A stretch of DNA of 64,000 nt from Arctopsyche grandis (Eukaryota; Arthropoda; Insecta; Trichoptera; Hydropsychidae). Position 1 is the stretch's first letter, and every line of letters starts with the position of its first letter. Under the pieces are notes generated by a model that was given only the letters and a program-made list of their open reading frames with translations, had not been told where the DNA came from and ran no database searches. The stretch spans positions 22,219,001 to 22,283,000 of the forward strand of contig NC_135362.1 of NCBI RefSeq assembly GCF_051622035.1, in the 5' to 3' direction. Both the position numbers and the translations under genes were made by a program. This document shows positions 1 to 11,239 of this stretch, one piece after another.

Positions 1-527
1 CTTTTATTTGAATTCATTTGTGAGTACGTCTGGGAAATATTTTGGAAGTATTAATTTTTGTATTTGGTCTTGACATTTTCACGAACTTGGCAATATTGTT
101 TGCATTAAACGTTAAATAAAAGCAAAATTAATAGGTCTTGATTGATTCTTGTAATATTTAGCTGATGGGGTGTAATATTTTGCAGAATTTTTGCCGAGGC
201 TGTGTCTCTGTTGTCATGTCGATCATGAACGGTAAGTTAAGTAATCATCCCGGTCCCACCCAGACTTTCCTCTTTTCATCCGATCCTTGACTGTTAATGA
301 TACAAGGGATTTTGTGCCAGCGGGTACACGATTTCTCTGCATTATTGCAGATAGAACTTTAGGATAAGAGCAAGAGTCAGCTTTCTCTCTGATAAATATT
401 TTAATTTTCAAGTTGTACCCTTGCTCACTCTAAATCCGCAATCATTAATTATTTAATTAACATATTTCAATTTCTGTTGGCGTGTTGCTGCTTGTGGTGG
501 TTCTACTTTGCCTGCTTTGTGTGACAG
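1..527. other. RBM39 intron / upstream sequence
   Basis: AT-rich sequence upstream of the first recognisable RBM39 exon. No host coding exon could be tied to the RBM39 N-terminus here, so the initiator ATG is probably left of the window. One short segment, 185-230, is bounded by an acceptor-like TTTTGCAG and a strong donor-like GTAAGT and might be a 46-nt cassette exon. An open minus-strand frame at 223-411 has no recognisable homology. Confidence 0.5.
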
Positions 528-3500
528 GACGAGCATTCATCCTCCAAGCATCGCGGTGACAAACACTCTGAGAGGCACAAGCATTCTGAGCGTTCCAAGG
601 ACTCTGGGAAACGATCTGGGTTAGTTTTATCTTTTTTTTATGTAACTATTATTACTTTGTAGTTTTATTTCTGTTGTGAAACTATTGTTTATATGGTTTT
701 GTACCCTTAAATTAATAGAAAGTATGCTTTAATTAAATTAGATCAACAAGATTTTGAATGAATACATACATATATATACATACCTATTTCTCTATGATGT
801 TTCAATATATTTTTTGTTTCTAATATTAAGTTACATTTGTTCTTTCGTCAATTTTATCGTGGTTTTTTTAAACTCCCTTAAGTGTAAATGCGAATTGTTT
901 CGCAATTTTTATGATGATTCTTTTTTCCTTAAGTGAAATCATGGCCCATCAACTCGTGGGTAGGCGGCCCATAAAGCTGACCACTATAATTAACACCGAA
1001 GGTGAAGAAGTGGAGGTTGAAAGACGAGAAGATCCTGAAGAGAAAGCTCTCGCCGATAAAATTATAGGACTGTTTGTTGAGGCAGGATATTTTCAAATAA
1101 ATCATGAAATCAGTTTATTTCATAAATTTACGAGTGGAATGATTTGGTGTTTGCAATCGGCAAACTATGGCTTCGACACGGATTCTTTTACTGGATTTGA
1201 CGAGCAGACTAATATTCGGAATAAGATATTTCTTTCCGAGAAAATAATTCGAGTGTTATTGAGTAAAACGGTGAAATGTCCTTTTGTCATTCAGCCACAT
1301 CAAATTTTAGGTTTAAATGTTGAACATTTGTTTCCTCTTATTAAATGGCTTGTTCATCATTGTTTGCAATCGCAAAAGCAATACAATGATGATTATTTAA
1401 TGATAGCGTCTCAATATTTAAATACAGAAAAGTTTTCAAGCTCGCTATTGCACGTGTTTGATATTAAATTTTCCTGTTTGAAAAAAATAATGCGTCTCTA
1501 TCAACCATTTAGAAATTGTGTTTGGAATTTCCCAAAGAAACAAAAATGGGATTATAAAAAGACAAAAAGAGAATTCAAAAATGTAGTCTACAAAAATAAT
1601 GAAGTTGATGATACATTTTCCATTGATAGTAGTAAATTAATTCCAATGAATAAAATAGATAATATAAATAATTTTACAGTGTTTGGTAATTCTGTGAGAA
1701 ATAAGCATTATAGAAATTTGGCTGATGAAATTTTTTCCAAAAGTGATGTTGTATATGAACCTCCTAGTTTGAAAACTTCAACAAATATATTTTATAATAT
1801 TGTTAAACCTATTAAACGTGTTGATCAAGAGGAAAATATTACTAAGAAAACGTATTCCATGGTTTCAGATTTAAGTAGTAAAAAGTTGGATGCTATGCTT
1901 GATCAACTGATTAATTTGGAGCAAAAATATGAAGAGGCCAAAATCGTCGCTTCTCAAAAGAAAATTTTGTACGATCAAGGAATACTCGAAAATCAAAAAA
2001 TTGATAAAAACCACGAAAAACAATGTGCCATCAATGATTTGCATGAAATAGAAATGAAAATTGATGATGAATTCGGTAAGATAAATAATGAAATTAATGT
2101 GCACACCAGAGAGGACTGGTCCAAAGGCATCGAGAAACAAATATATCAAGAGCGATTAAACGAATTGCAGTCACAGATTATCATGGCCACAATTCAAACA
2201 AAACAACATTACGCTCATTATAACACTCTGATCGACATACAAGCGTATAAAAACAAGGAAACGAATCTTTTGAACTCGGTCATTGAGAACTATGAGCGGG
2301 CAAAATCGTCAAAAAATTATCAAGATCAATATTTAAAACAGCTAGAAAATGTGGCTGAATGGGTCAAACAAACTAAATCGAAACTTTCGATAATGCACAC
2401 GGATGCAAGGAATAAGAGAAACGATATGCATAAAAAGTGGTCCACGCTCATGCAGATAGAAAGAGATTATGCCAAAGTGACACGTGATATTAAAATTGCA
2501 GTATCGACTGCTAATGCTTTTACTAAACACAAACAAGTCTATTGAATCTAAATATTATACTACTATACTATTAGCTTAATGTTGAAATTCATTATTTTTT
2601 ATTTATATTGAATTGTTTAATGTATTTAGGGAGTAAACGTGTACATGCTATTTGTCATAATGTTTGTAGCAGCATACATATGTAACGTTTAAGTTTGATT
2701 TGTCATTGGTTTACAAAATATGTATACATATATTCATAATATATCTATTTTGAAATTTGTGATTACGTGCATTTAATTATACTTGTATATATGTAGGTGT
2801 GTTTTGAATGTCGTGTCGAGGTGTGTGATTAAATATTCGTACATGGTTTGCACAGATGTGAATATGCAAATAAATTTGTTAGTAAGCCATCATAGAGAAT
2901 TTAAATTTTACAGCCAACTATTCAATAATTATATTTAGCATTCCGAATTATATAAAATGTAATCTTATTTGTAATTTATAAATGCTTAGAATTATTTATA
3001 CTTATACTATATTATGTATTTGCAAGTAAGTAAATCTATAAAAAAAAAAATCATCAACTACTATAATGTATTTTAATTTTTTTTCTTTTTCACATAAATT
3101 GTAAAAAAATTATAAAAACAAAACGATCTGAATTTGATTATTCGTAACGTATATTACTTAAAAGTTGACGTATTTGAATAGGCTGCAGTTTCATATATTC
3201 GACATTTCTCGCATAAAATAATGGATTAAGTATCAGCTTAAGTAATTCATATATTTGTATTTTTTTAAATTCCATTATTTCATGTGAGATATGTTAAACA
3301 TGAAAAATGGGTGTTGAAACGCAATTAGTTACATTTAAATCTGTAAGTTAATTGATCACTTTAGTTATAGTCAATATGTAGCTTTAGTCTAATTTTTATT
3401 TGTTTTGACAGGCGGAGTAAGTCGCGTGAAAAGCGAAGATCAAGAGATTGTAGCAGAAGTCGACGCTCACGAGACAGAGAGGACAAACCACGAGACAGAG

Positions 3501-5393
3501 ACGACAAACCACGGGACAGAGACAAGGACAGGGAGAAGGATAGAGATCGAAATGATAGAGAACCGAAGGACAAGGAGAGGGATAGAAATAGGGAAAACAA
3601 GGAAAGGGAGAACAATGACAGAAAAGGTGGTCGTCGTCACAGAAGCCGATCGAGAGACGCTAGACGCGGGGTAGCGGGTAACGGTGGAGATGCAAATTCC
3701 AGTGGTGTTGAAGATTTGGCTCCTGAAGAAAGGGATGCGCGCACCGTCTTTTGTATGCAACTCTCTCAGAGGATTCGCGCTAGAGATTTGGAAGAGTTCT
3801 TTTCTGCTGTGGGTAAAGTTCGTGATGTACGGCTCATTACGTGCAATAAAACACGCCGATTTAAAGGAATTGCATACATTGAATTTAAGGATACTGAGAG
3901 TGTACATCTGGTTAGTAACTTTTGTTTACATTATTACTTCAATCATCTCAGAAATTCTAAATCACCAACTACTAGTGATAATTTCATATTGTTCATATTA
4001 GTTTCTTTTGATTTGTTTTATGTGTAGTATTTATCGGTTGTAGCAATATTAAATTTAAGTATAATTAACAGGCATTAGGGTTGACCGGACAAAAACTTCT
4101 TGGCGTTCCGATCATTGTTCAGCACACTCAGGCAGAAAAAAATAGAATGGGCAACTCGTTGCCCAACTTAGCACCAAAAAATAATATAGGACCGACTCGA
4201 CTATACGTGGGCTCTCTGCATTTTAATATTACAGAAGATATGTTGAGAGGAATATTTGAACCGTTTGGAAAAATAGACAGCATTCAGCTGATGACTGATC
4301 CCGAAACTGGCAAATCCAAGGGCTACGGCTTTCTCACGGTAAATATAAAACTACCTTTAAGTATTTAACTACCTTATATTGATATGCATATGCTAGTAGA
4401 CCCAAATTGTGATAAACATTCACATGTTTGGGGGGATACAAATATGCAAAATCAAAATTGACTGTTTTAATTAGCTTTGTATCACTATGGTCCAAGTTCT
4501 AACATGGTCAAGACATTCTTTGTTTTATACGTTACGTGTTTATTAGATTTTATTTCAAGATAATGTTCTAATTTTTAAATGCTCACTATGCTTTATTTTT
4601 TTTTTAGTTTCATCATGCAGCAGATGCTAAAAAAGCGTTGGAACAGTTGAACGGTTTTGAATTAGCTGGAAGACCTATGAAAGTTGGCAACGTGACTGCA
4701 CATTTGGAAGCCAATTCTGGCTATCATCGGTTTGACACTGATGAATTAGACCGTGCTGGAATTGATTTGAGTGCCACTGGTCGGTTGCAGCTTATGTTTA
4801 AATTGGCCGAAGGAACCGGACTACAGGTTGCTAAAATACCAATTGGTTTTTAATTTTCATTATTTTTTTTTCTATTATATTATTTTCATTTATAGGTGCC
4901 TCCTGCAGCTGCATCTATGCTTTTGGGAGCTGGTCCTGGCTTAGTTGCTGCGGCACCTCAAATTACCCCACCAATTGCCACACAGTGTTTTATGCTCAAC
5001 AACATGTTCGATCCTGCCGCGTAAGTATTATTTATATATATTTTGTGTTTCAAAATGCATCTTCCTATATTTATTTCAATGTTCGTTTTTTGCAGGGAAA
5101 CTAATCCTAATTGGGATGTGGAAATTCGCGATGATGTTGTTGAAGAATGTATAAAGCATGGTGGTGTTCTCCATGTATATGTTGACAAAGCTTCTCCGCA
5201 AGGCAATGTTTATGTCAAATGTCCTTCCATTGCAACTGCTGTAGCATCAGTAAACTCTCTTCATGGCCGTTGGTTCGCAGGTAGAGTTATCACAGCGGCG
5301 TATGTACCATTGGTTAATTATCATTCACTATTCCCTGATGCAATGACGGCAGTTGTACCTTTGATGCCCTCTGGAATGAGAAGAAATGTTTAG
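528..5393 (+). CDS. RBM39: RBM39/CAPER splicing coactivator (5' end missing)
   Basis: SR-like RNA-binding protein of the RBM39/CAPER family, which acts in nuclear pre-mRNA splicing and as a transcription coactivator. Six exons are readable: 528-619, 3412-3910, 4072-4338, 4608-4826, 4896-5020 and 5096-5393. Together they give 1500 nt, a closed frame of 499 residues plus stop. In order they encode an Arg/Ser- and Asp/Arg-rich N-terminal tract, RRM1 (RNP2 VFCMQL, RNP1 KGIAYIEF), RRM2 (RLYVGSLHFNI, KGYGFLTF across the 4338/4608 join) and a C-terminal UHM-type RRM with its Arg-Trp-Phe motif (GRWFAG). Human RBM39 is about 530 residues, so only a short N-terminal piece is missing. The first intron shown, 620-3411, contains a complete CCDC93 gene on the same strand. 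A polyadenylation signal AATAAA lies at 5595. Identification is secure; the upstream exons are not seen. Confidence 0.95.
941..2545 (+). CDS. CCDC93: CCDC93, CCC-complex subunit, intronless
   Basis: Single uninterrupted frame of 534 residues, homologous to CCDC93. That protein is a subunit of the CCC (COMMD/CCDC22/CCDC93) part of Commander, which works with Retriever and WASH in endosomal recycling. The N-terminal ~150 residues match the CCDC93 calponin-homology/NDC80-like domain (EKALADKIIGLFVEAGYF, SEKIIRVLL, the PHQILGL motif). The C-terminal half, about residues 300-520, is long coiled coil and keeps the family patterns HYNTL and LLNSVIENYERA. Human CCDC93 is 631 residues, so this copy is shorter in the linker. 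I chose ATG 941 (MAHQ) over the in-frame ATG at 911 because the CCDC93-like part starts here; the sequence just before it, TTTTTTCCTTAAG, looks like a splice acceptor, so the upstream methionine may not be in the mRNA. AATAAA lies at 2869. The gene sits wholly in an RBM39 intron and has no internal introns, which suggests a retrocopy. No frame break is visible. Confidence 0.9.
   Translation: MAHQLVGRRPIKLTTIINTEGEEVEVERREDPEEKALADKIIGLFVEAGYFQINHEISLFHKFTSGMIWCLQSANYGFDTDSFTGFDEQTNIRNKIFLSEKIIRVLLSKTVKCPFVIQPHQILGLNVEHLFPLIKWLVHHCLQSQKQYNDDYLMIASQYLNTEKFSSSLLHVFDIKFSCLKKIMRLYQPFRNCVWNFPKKQKWDYKKTKREFKNVVYKNNEVDDTFSIDSSKLIPMNKIDNINNFTVFGNSVRNKHYRNLADEIFSKSDVVYEPPSLKTSTNIFYNIVKPIKRVDQEENITKKTYSMVSDLSSKKLDAMLDQLINLEQKYEEAKIVASQKKILYDQGILENQKIDKNHEKQCAINDLHEIEMKIDDEFGKINNEINVHTREDWSKGIEKQIYQERLNELQSQIIMATIQTKQHYAHYNTLIDIQAYKNKETNLLNSVIENYERAKSSKNYQDQYLKQLENVAEWVKQTKSKLSIMHTDARNKRNDMHKKWSTLMQIERDYAKVTRDIKIAVSTANAFTKHKQVY
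2546..3411. other. CCDC93 3' UTR and rest of RBM39 intron
   Basis: AT-rich non-coding sequence. It holds the presumed CCDC93 3' UTR with AATAAA at 2869, an A-run near 3041-3050 that could be a relic of retrotransposition or chance, and the RBM39 intron acceptor (TTTTGACAG) ending at 3411. I see no other gene. Confidence 0.5.
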
Positions 5394-6372
5394 ATATACA
5401 TATGTAGGCTGTTTTTTTGTTGTTTTTTTTTTTTAGTTCTATACAAGTTTTAAGAATATCTGACAATGAACTTAAATTATAAAACTAGTATACTACAAAG
5501 GCATGTTTAGAAACTAAACATATTATGTACATTATTTAATTATCAGTTTAAAGCTCAAAATTATCTCTTTTAACATGAATTAAAAGTATACTAAAATAAA
5601 GCATAATAAAATAAAGTTAATTTGTACCTGAAGCGTATGCTTTTACATTTAGAATGTGATCAAATGTTATCAATTTTTGGATTTATTTTGTATTTTCAAA
5701 AAAAAATTTAATAATAAATATTAGATTTTTTAATTTGATTGTGATAAAGCTTGAATAAACCTTTGGTGGATTAATTGTGTTCACATTTTGAAATGTCACT
5801 GTACTTTGAATATTACCAAGGTATAATCAATAAATGAATATTTTCTATTTATTGTGATATTTTGTCAGTAATTATTTTGATGTCTCACTGTATTCGCTCA
5901 TGATAATCATGACTAATTTTAAATGTAAATAAAAATAAATGTTTATAATTAATTTGTTTTACTTTTATTGCGTTATTTATTTTAAATGGAAATATTAAGA
6001 TTCACATAATATATTATGTGCATTTGGTATATATGTACATACAATAAAATCAGTGGTAAATTATCCATACATATAGAACTCGAACTGCATTCAATGTTGA
6101 CAATATGTGAGTATTAATGCAACCATTTTGGTTCAGGAGAATCCTGAAATATGCTAAAGCAAAGCCTGAGACTGGTTATGCATTACGTTAACACTGAAAA
6201 GAAACCTCTGAACTCCAAGAGTTCGAGTTTCGCATAAATGTATTTATGTATGGATGGCATACATTAAATAAAATAGATCCCTGTGAATTATCCAATACTT
6301 TATTTTCCTAGCTTGTCATACAGAGAAATGAGATGTTAATTTTATGATCAGTGGCCATTTATAGATAACCGA
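5394..6372. other. RBM39 3' UTR and intergenic AT-rich DNA
   Basis: The 3' UTR of RBM39, with clustered AATAAA signals at 5595-5617, passes into AT-rich intergenic DNA. No coding potential or clear repeat is recognised apart from short ATATGTACAT-type simple sequence near 6030. Confidence 0.5.
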
Positions 6373-6819
6373 AGGTAACCATTCGTATTGATTTTACCAG
6401 GACAGTACTGTTTTTTTTGGTAAGTCGTGAGATAAAACCGGTACACTTATTTACTTACCTCCTTTACGTTTTTATCTAATAGATGTATAAATATACAAAT
6501 TCTTCGGTGAAAATGATGTCTCCTACAAAAATATTGGTAAATTAGTAAAATGTTGTTTTACTAATTTACCAGAACAAATGCCCCAATCGACAGATATTTT
6601 ACTTTGATGGACGATATTAGTCCAGTGATAAAACGAAATTGAATGTTGAAACCTTAAAATGTTTGCTTAGTATAATTTAAACCAGTCTTGTGTAGAATTT
6701 TATAAGTGAATTCGTTTTTTTCTTATATGTGCATTTAATCTTCGTTTTAAATAATTGAAGAATTTAAAAGTTTTTGGAAAAAATGTCCTGGTTTTGAATT
6801 CGGAAAAAATGGTCACCTT
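6373..6819 (+). mobile_element. MITE-like repeat, copy 1 (host of a hAT insertion)
   Basis: About 450 bp that recurs in inverted orientation at 11240-11669. Shared segments include TTACCAGNACAGTA, GGTAAGTCGTGAGATAAAAC, a block around TCCAGNGATAAAACGNAATT and the end AAAAAATGGTCAC. The two ends are loosely inverted (AGGTAACCATT against AGGTGACCATT), which suggests a small DNA transposon. The 1.2-kb hAT element begins at its right edge. No protein is encoded. Boundaries are approximate. Confidence 0.55.
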
Positions 6820-6823
6820 AAGA

Positions 6824-8027
6824 CAGTGCTACTCAAACTTTTTCAGTTGGCGGACCAGCATATATTTTTCAGTAGTTCTCACGGACCGCCATCATATTTT
6901 TAAATTGTCATATTAAGCTCCTCCTGCTTCGTAAATAATATCAGCCAAATTTTATTTTATTGTTACAATCAATATACACTCGTCATTACAGATCGCTCCA
7001 ATGCGACGAGTGTACGATAATTAGAGGTAGGATACTCACAGTGCTATCCATTGTTCGGCAAACCTTTAACAATGCATTTACAACCTTTGAACAATACACG
7101 GCCCCCTCAGGCTCCGGTGACTAACGATAACGGTCAGAAATACATATATACAATCAGAATACATAGCATATAACAATTAATCAGTACAGAAATAATAATC
7201 ATAGAGACATCTATGGATTATTTTTAGATTTTTGTGTACAATTTTTATACATATAATAAACACGAAATTATAGAGATATCTATAGATTTCAGATTACTGT
7301 GCATAATTTTTACAAATTATACACACAGATTTTGTGACAACAGGAAATGATCTAATAACAATTTTCAGGAACCGTTTCAACAATGATCAGATAAAATTGG
7401 CAAACTCTGATAGAGAAACGATCGATTTGGAGTCACAAAACCCCCAAACCTAACCAGCAGTTTGACGAGGACACGAACCTTCTAAATATATACGCTACCA
7501 TTAAGCCAAACTGCTGGCTAAATTGTGAAACATGTCATAGCAATCTTTTAAAAACAAGAATCTTCCATGATTTCAGTTTTCATTTCAACTTATCTGTATT
7601 GTCTGCTATTGTAAAACAAGATGACATTCTTAATGCATGGAGAAATTTCATTCAAAATCCAAAAAATATCTATCAAATAAGCTAGCTTGCCTACCCAGTT
7701 TATGTTTTGAAATAGTTCTGACATAAACTGTTGGTTTTGTTGTAGAAACTTAGCGATCTCATCCCTGAACTGAAATACTCTCTTCAGCACTTTACCCCTT
7801 CACAACCAACGTATGGCAGCATACGATAATAGTTGTTCATAATCAGCGCCCATATCTTGACATAGTACCCCAAATAATTTCAAGTTTGCAGGGCTTGTCT
7901 TTATATAATTTATATAATGGATGAGATGATGCAACGTTTTCATAAACTATTGTTTTATTTTTTTAATGACGTCTTTGTCTGCGGACCGGCTACTACCGGT
8001 GCACGGACCAGCGTTGGAGTAGCACTG
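6824..8027 (-). mobile_element. hAT DNA transposon, decayed, with perfect 8-bp TSD
   Basis: 1204-bp element with inverted ends CAGTGCTACTC / GAGTAGCACTG and a perfect 8-bp duplication CCTTAAGA at 6816-6823 and 8028-8035, both hallmarks of hAT transposons. On the minus strand at about 7900-7590 it keeps a transposase remnant reading FGVLCQDMG, then RWL, a stop codon, RGKVLKRVFQFRDEI and a following LAYLIDIFWILNE, as in the catalytic-domain region of hAT (GTF2IRD2/ZBED-like) transposases. The in-frame stop and the small size show it is inactive. A SINE in reverse orientation (about 7140-7512) is nested inside. A small hairpin with GACGAGTGTA arms lies at 6973-7013. Confidence 0.9.
7140..7512 (-). 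mobile_element. tRNA-derived SINE nested in the hAT element
   Basis: Read on the minus strand it begins near 7512 with a tRNA-like head (GGCTTAATGGTAGCG as degenerate A box, GGTTCGTGTCC as degenerate B box). It continues with family blocks ATCGATCGTTTCT, AGAGTTTGCCAATTTTATC, TGAAACGGTTCCT and the block around AGAGACATCTATGGATT at 7201-7217. The same blocks occur at 17300-17600, 50815-51245 and 63250-63696. Boundaries are approximate. Confidence 0.65.
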
Positions 8028-8360
8028 CCTTAAGATAACCTCTACTAAATTCAAAAGTTGATGAACAAATATGGGCTAAACAAGTAAAAAAATGTAAAGC
8101 AACTGAAAATATTGGGTAAGAATAGGTTTTGTGTCTTGAAAATCAATTCACCTGGAATAAATTCATTATTCTATAATTATGCAATAGTTTCAAGGATAGA
8201 CCACCTCAAAGCGTTTTGATATAAAATAAAACTTCTGGTCTCATTATTTAATAAATATTTGAATAATTTATTTAAATATTTTAATTAAAAAAAAAAAATT
8301 CATTTGTTGGGTTTCCTTCAAGTGAGCAACTTATTGTTTTTTTTTGTTCGATTATTCAAT

Positions 8361-10023
8361 ATGGAGGATTCAACAACTTCAGATCTGCATTATGTTAAAT
8401 ATATAAAGCAAGGAGATATAATAGAAAAAGTATGGGAATGTGGAATCTGTAAGTATCATTGAAATAATCTGTTAATTACTGAAATGTCGAAAGCATCACA
8501 TTCATTTGGCATTAACAATCGTTTTAATTAGCATGCATTTACATGTATATAAATTAAAATTTTTATAGGAATGTATATATTTGCTTGAATTTAGACCACG
8601 AAGAAATTGCGAACACTGAAGTTAATAATAAAAAATAAAAATAAATGATATTTCGCTGTAATTCAAGATTAAACTTTAAAAAAATATTTTGTCGATTGCA
8701 GGTAAAAGAGAGTTTCCTCATTTGTATAAATTGCATCGCCATCTTCCAAGTCATACAGATGAGCGTAAGTATGCTTGCCATGTATGCAGCAAGTCTTTCC
8801 GTCAGCTCGCTACGTTGAACCAACATCTTACAACTCATTCAACGGCAAGGCCCCACGCATGTGAGGTGAACTATTTTATATGAATTAATTTCATTCCTGT
8901 ATACCAACTTTTTTGTATATATATTTATAAAAAAAAAAAATTTTAGGTATGTGGAAAATGTTATTCTCGAGTATCAACTTTGATATCGCATCGCAAAACA
9001 CATTACAGTACCAAAGTATTCAAGTGCCATTTATGCCCCAAATCTTTTCATCAAAAGGGTATTTTTTTTGCAGTTCGAATATTCTATATTTGATGCGTTG
9101 AAATAGATTTTACTGTACATTTGTATTTAAGGTAATCTTCGCCATCATTTATTTTCGCACACCAATGAAAGACCATATCAATGTCCCCATTGTGATAATG
9201 GATTCAATCAAAAATCAAACTTGGTTTGTCACATTAGAAAAGTATGGAAACAGATATTAATTAATCATCATATTAGTATTTGCACAGCAATACTGATGTT
9301 ATATTTTTTTCATAACATTGATAGATTCATCCTCATGATTGCCAAAACATATCTTCACCTGTAAAGAAGGTCGACGTCTTTAGAACACATGGAAATACAA
9401 AGATTGGGTATCAATTAACACGCTTATGTTTCATTTATATATTTTAAGTACACATAAATTTATGTACGTTAATCTTTTCAGATCTTATAGTGAATCTTTT
9501 GCTGAAAATCTGAATTCTGAGATTGATAGTGGAATTATCATAGATCCCTTACATATTTCTGATGTTTATAAAGACGGAGTTGCAAATTTGGCATTATTAA
9601 AATGTGGTGAGGAGCGTTCTGCCATTGTAAAGATCATCAAAATTGACGGACCAAAAATTTCTTTCGTGATTATAAAATGAATTGAATATTTGCAACATAC
9701 ATTAGTATATGTAAATGAAGCCTTATTATTGTTTGTTTATGTTTTCAATTCATTAATAGGTAATGGTGCCGGCAAAGCATAGTGATTTATTGATGAATGG
9801 AAAATTAGATCAAAATGATGTTCACAAAATTATGGAATCGGTAAATATCGACCTTTTTAATGCATGTTTGCTTTTATATATGTTAAAATATATGTTGTAT
9901 ATTAATTTTTTTAAGGATTTAAATTATGACGAAACTTTCCATTTCAATATTCCTGTTGTTGCAGTACTAAATGTTATATTAACTTCTAAAGGATTAGTTT
10001 TACAATCAAATAACATAATGTAA
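8361..10023 (+). CDS. Five-finger C2H2 zinc-finger protein
   Basis: Eight exons give a closed frame of 309 residues: 8361-8448, 8702-8865, 8947-9058, 9132-9241, 9325-9407, 9482-9665, 9760-9840 and 9916-10023. Residues 27-160 are five consecutive C2H2 fingers (Cys pairs near 27/30, 55/58, 83/86, 111/114 and 139/142). Their linkers are degenerate forms of TGEKPY: TDERKYA, STARPHA, YSTKVFK and TNERPYQ. Several fingers are split by introns. The C-terminal ~150 residues have no domain I recognise. Adjacent fingers with TGEKP-like linkers normally bind DNA, so a nuclear DNA-binding regulator is the likely role, but I cannot name the orthologue. The start ATG at 8361 is the first in a short 26-residue lead-in to finger 1. 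The exon at 9482-9665 could instead read through to a stop at 9678-9680; splicing at 9665 is preferred because the downstream exons stay in frame. Confidence 0.8.
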
Positions 10024-11239
10024 GTATGAAATTTATTTATTTTCTATCATAATTTACAAAATGCATTTTAGTTAATTGTATTTGTGTTTCAGGTAAAGTG
10101 AAGAAATAATTGCAGTCACCGTTAATAGAGAGTTCCACACATTGCATTATTTTTGTTTGATTTAAGTTGCATAAATTAAAAAAAACCTGATTTTATTTGA
10201 AAAAAAATATGCATGCTAGATATATATTCGTTGATGTTTTATATTATAATTTGAATCAATTGTTAAAATGATTTGAATATTATTACACGTGTCATAATAG
10301 CGCATAGTATTGGAAATCTGAAAGTTGTTGAACCACCTCTTATGCATAACAAATACTGAATGACCTTCATTTATATTTCTCCGCTTTTTTATAATTCAAA
10401 GTGAAAGGAAATCAGGGTTTACAAATTTAAGTTTATTAGCAAATGTAATTGAAATTCTATTATGTACATACATATATATGTATGTGTATACATCAATTGT
10501 TTATGTAGATATTGGATCACATTGGTTGCGTGTGGATATACATACATATGTAATATTTCCAATTGCTCAATTTATTTCAATTGAGAGACAAAAAGCAGCA
10601 TCCCAATTACAGCTGTATATATGTAATACTACTATGGCTAAAATATTATTATTTTGTTAGTTAAGTTCAATATTAATATTATATTTCAAATTTCGTTAAT
10701 TAATTTTCTAATCGCCTACGAATAGTAGATTCTAATGATTTTAAACGGTTCTTTATCTTGAATAAAATGTATTTATAAACTTTATCAATACTTGTGATTA
10801 ATGATATTATTGATATAAGATAACTTACTAAAATTGAAAAAATAAATTAAATGTTTTATTTCAACAACCATATTTAAGTGAAATACATAAATGTACGAGA
10901 ATAAATTTTTTTTATATAATTATTTTTTTAAAAGAACATTATTTTTAGTCCAAAATTTCAGTTAGATTACGTAAGTAATTTCCATAACCAATCTTGAAAT
11001 CCAAAACAAGATCAAATTTTCTCACGATCATAAAACTTCATCTATTGATTCTTCAAATATAAATATAGGTAAAGTAAAAATTGATGTATTGGATTAAGAA
11101 TTGTAAGTTGGTATGTATTTGAGCTTTTTTACTAGTACCATGTATATATTAACATTTAAATAAGATAATATTATAAACACTAAAAAGAAAAATCATGTGT
11201 AAAATTGATAATGATTACTGAATTAGAACTAATAGAATG
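10024..11239. other. Intergenic AT-rich DNA
   Basis: 3' flank of the zinc-finger gene. It is AT-rich with short TA/ATGT simple sequence near 10470-10550. I recognise no coding sequence, RNA gene or classified repeat. Confidence 0.4.

Noticed and set aside
3361-3907. Minus-strand Ser/Leu-rich frames
   Set aside because: They are shadows of the Arg/Asp-rich RBM39 exon on the opposite strand.
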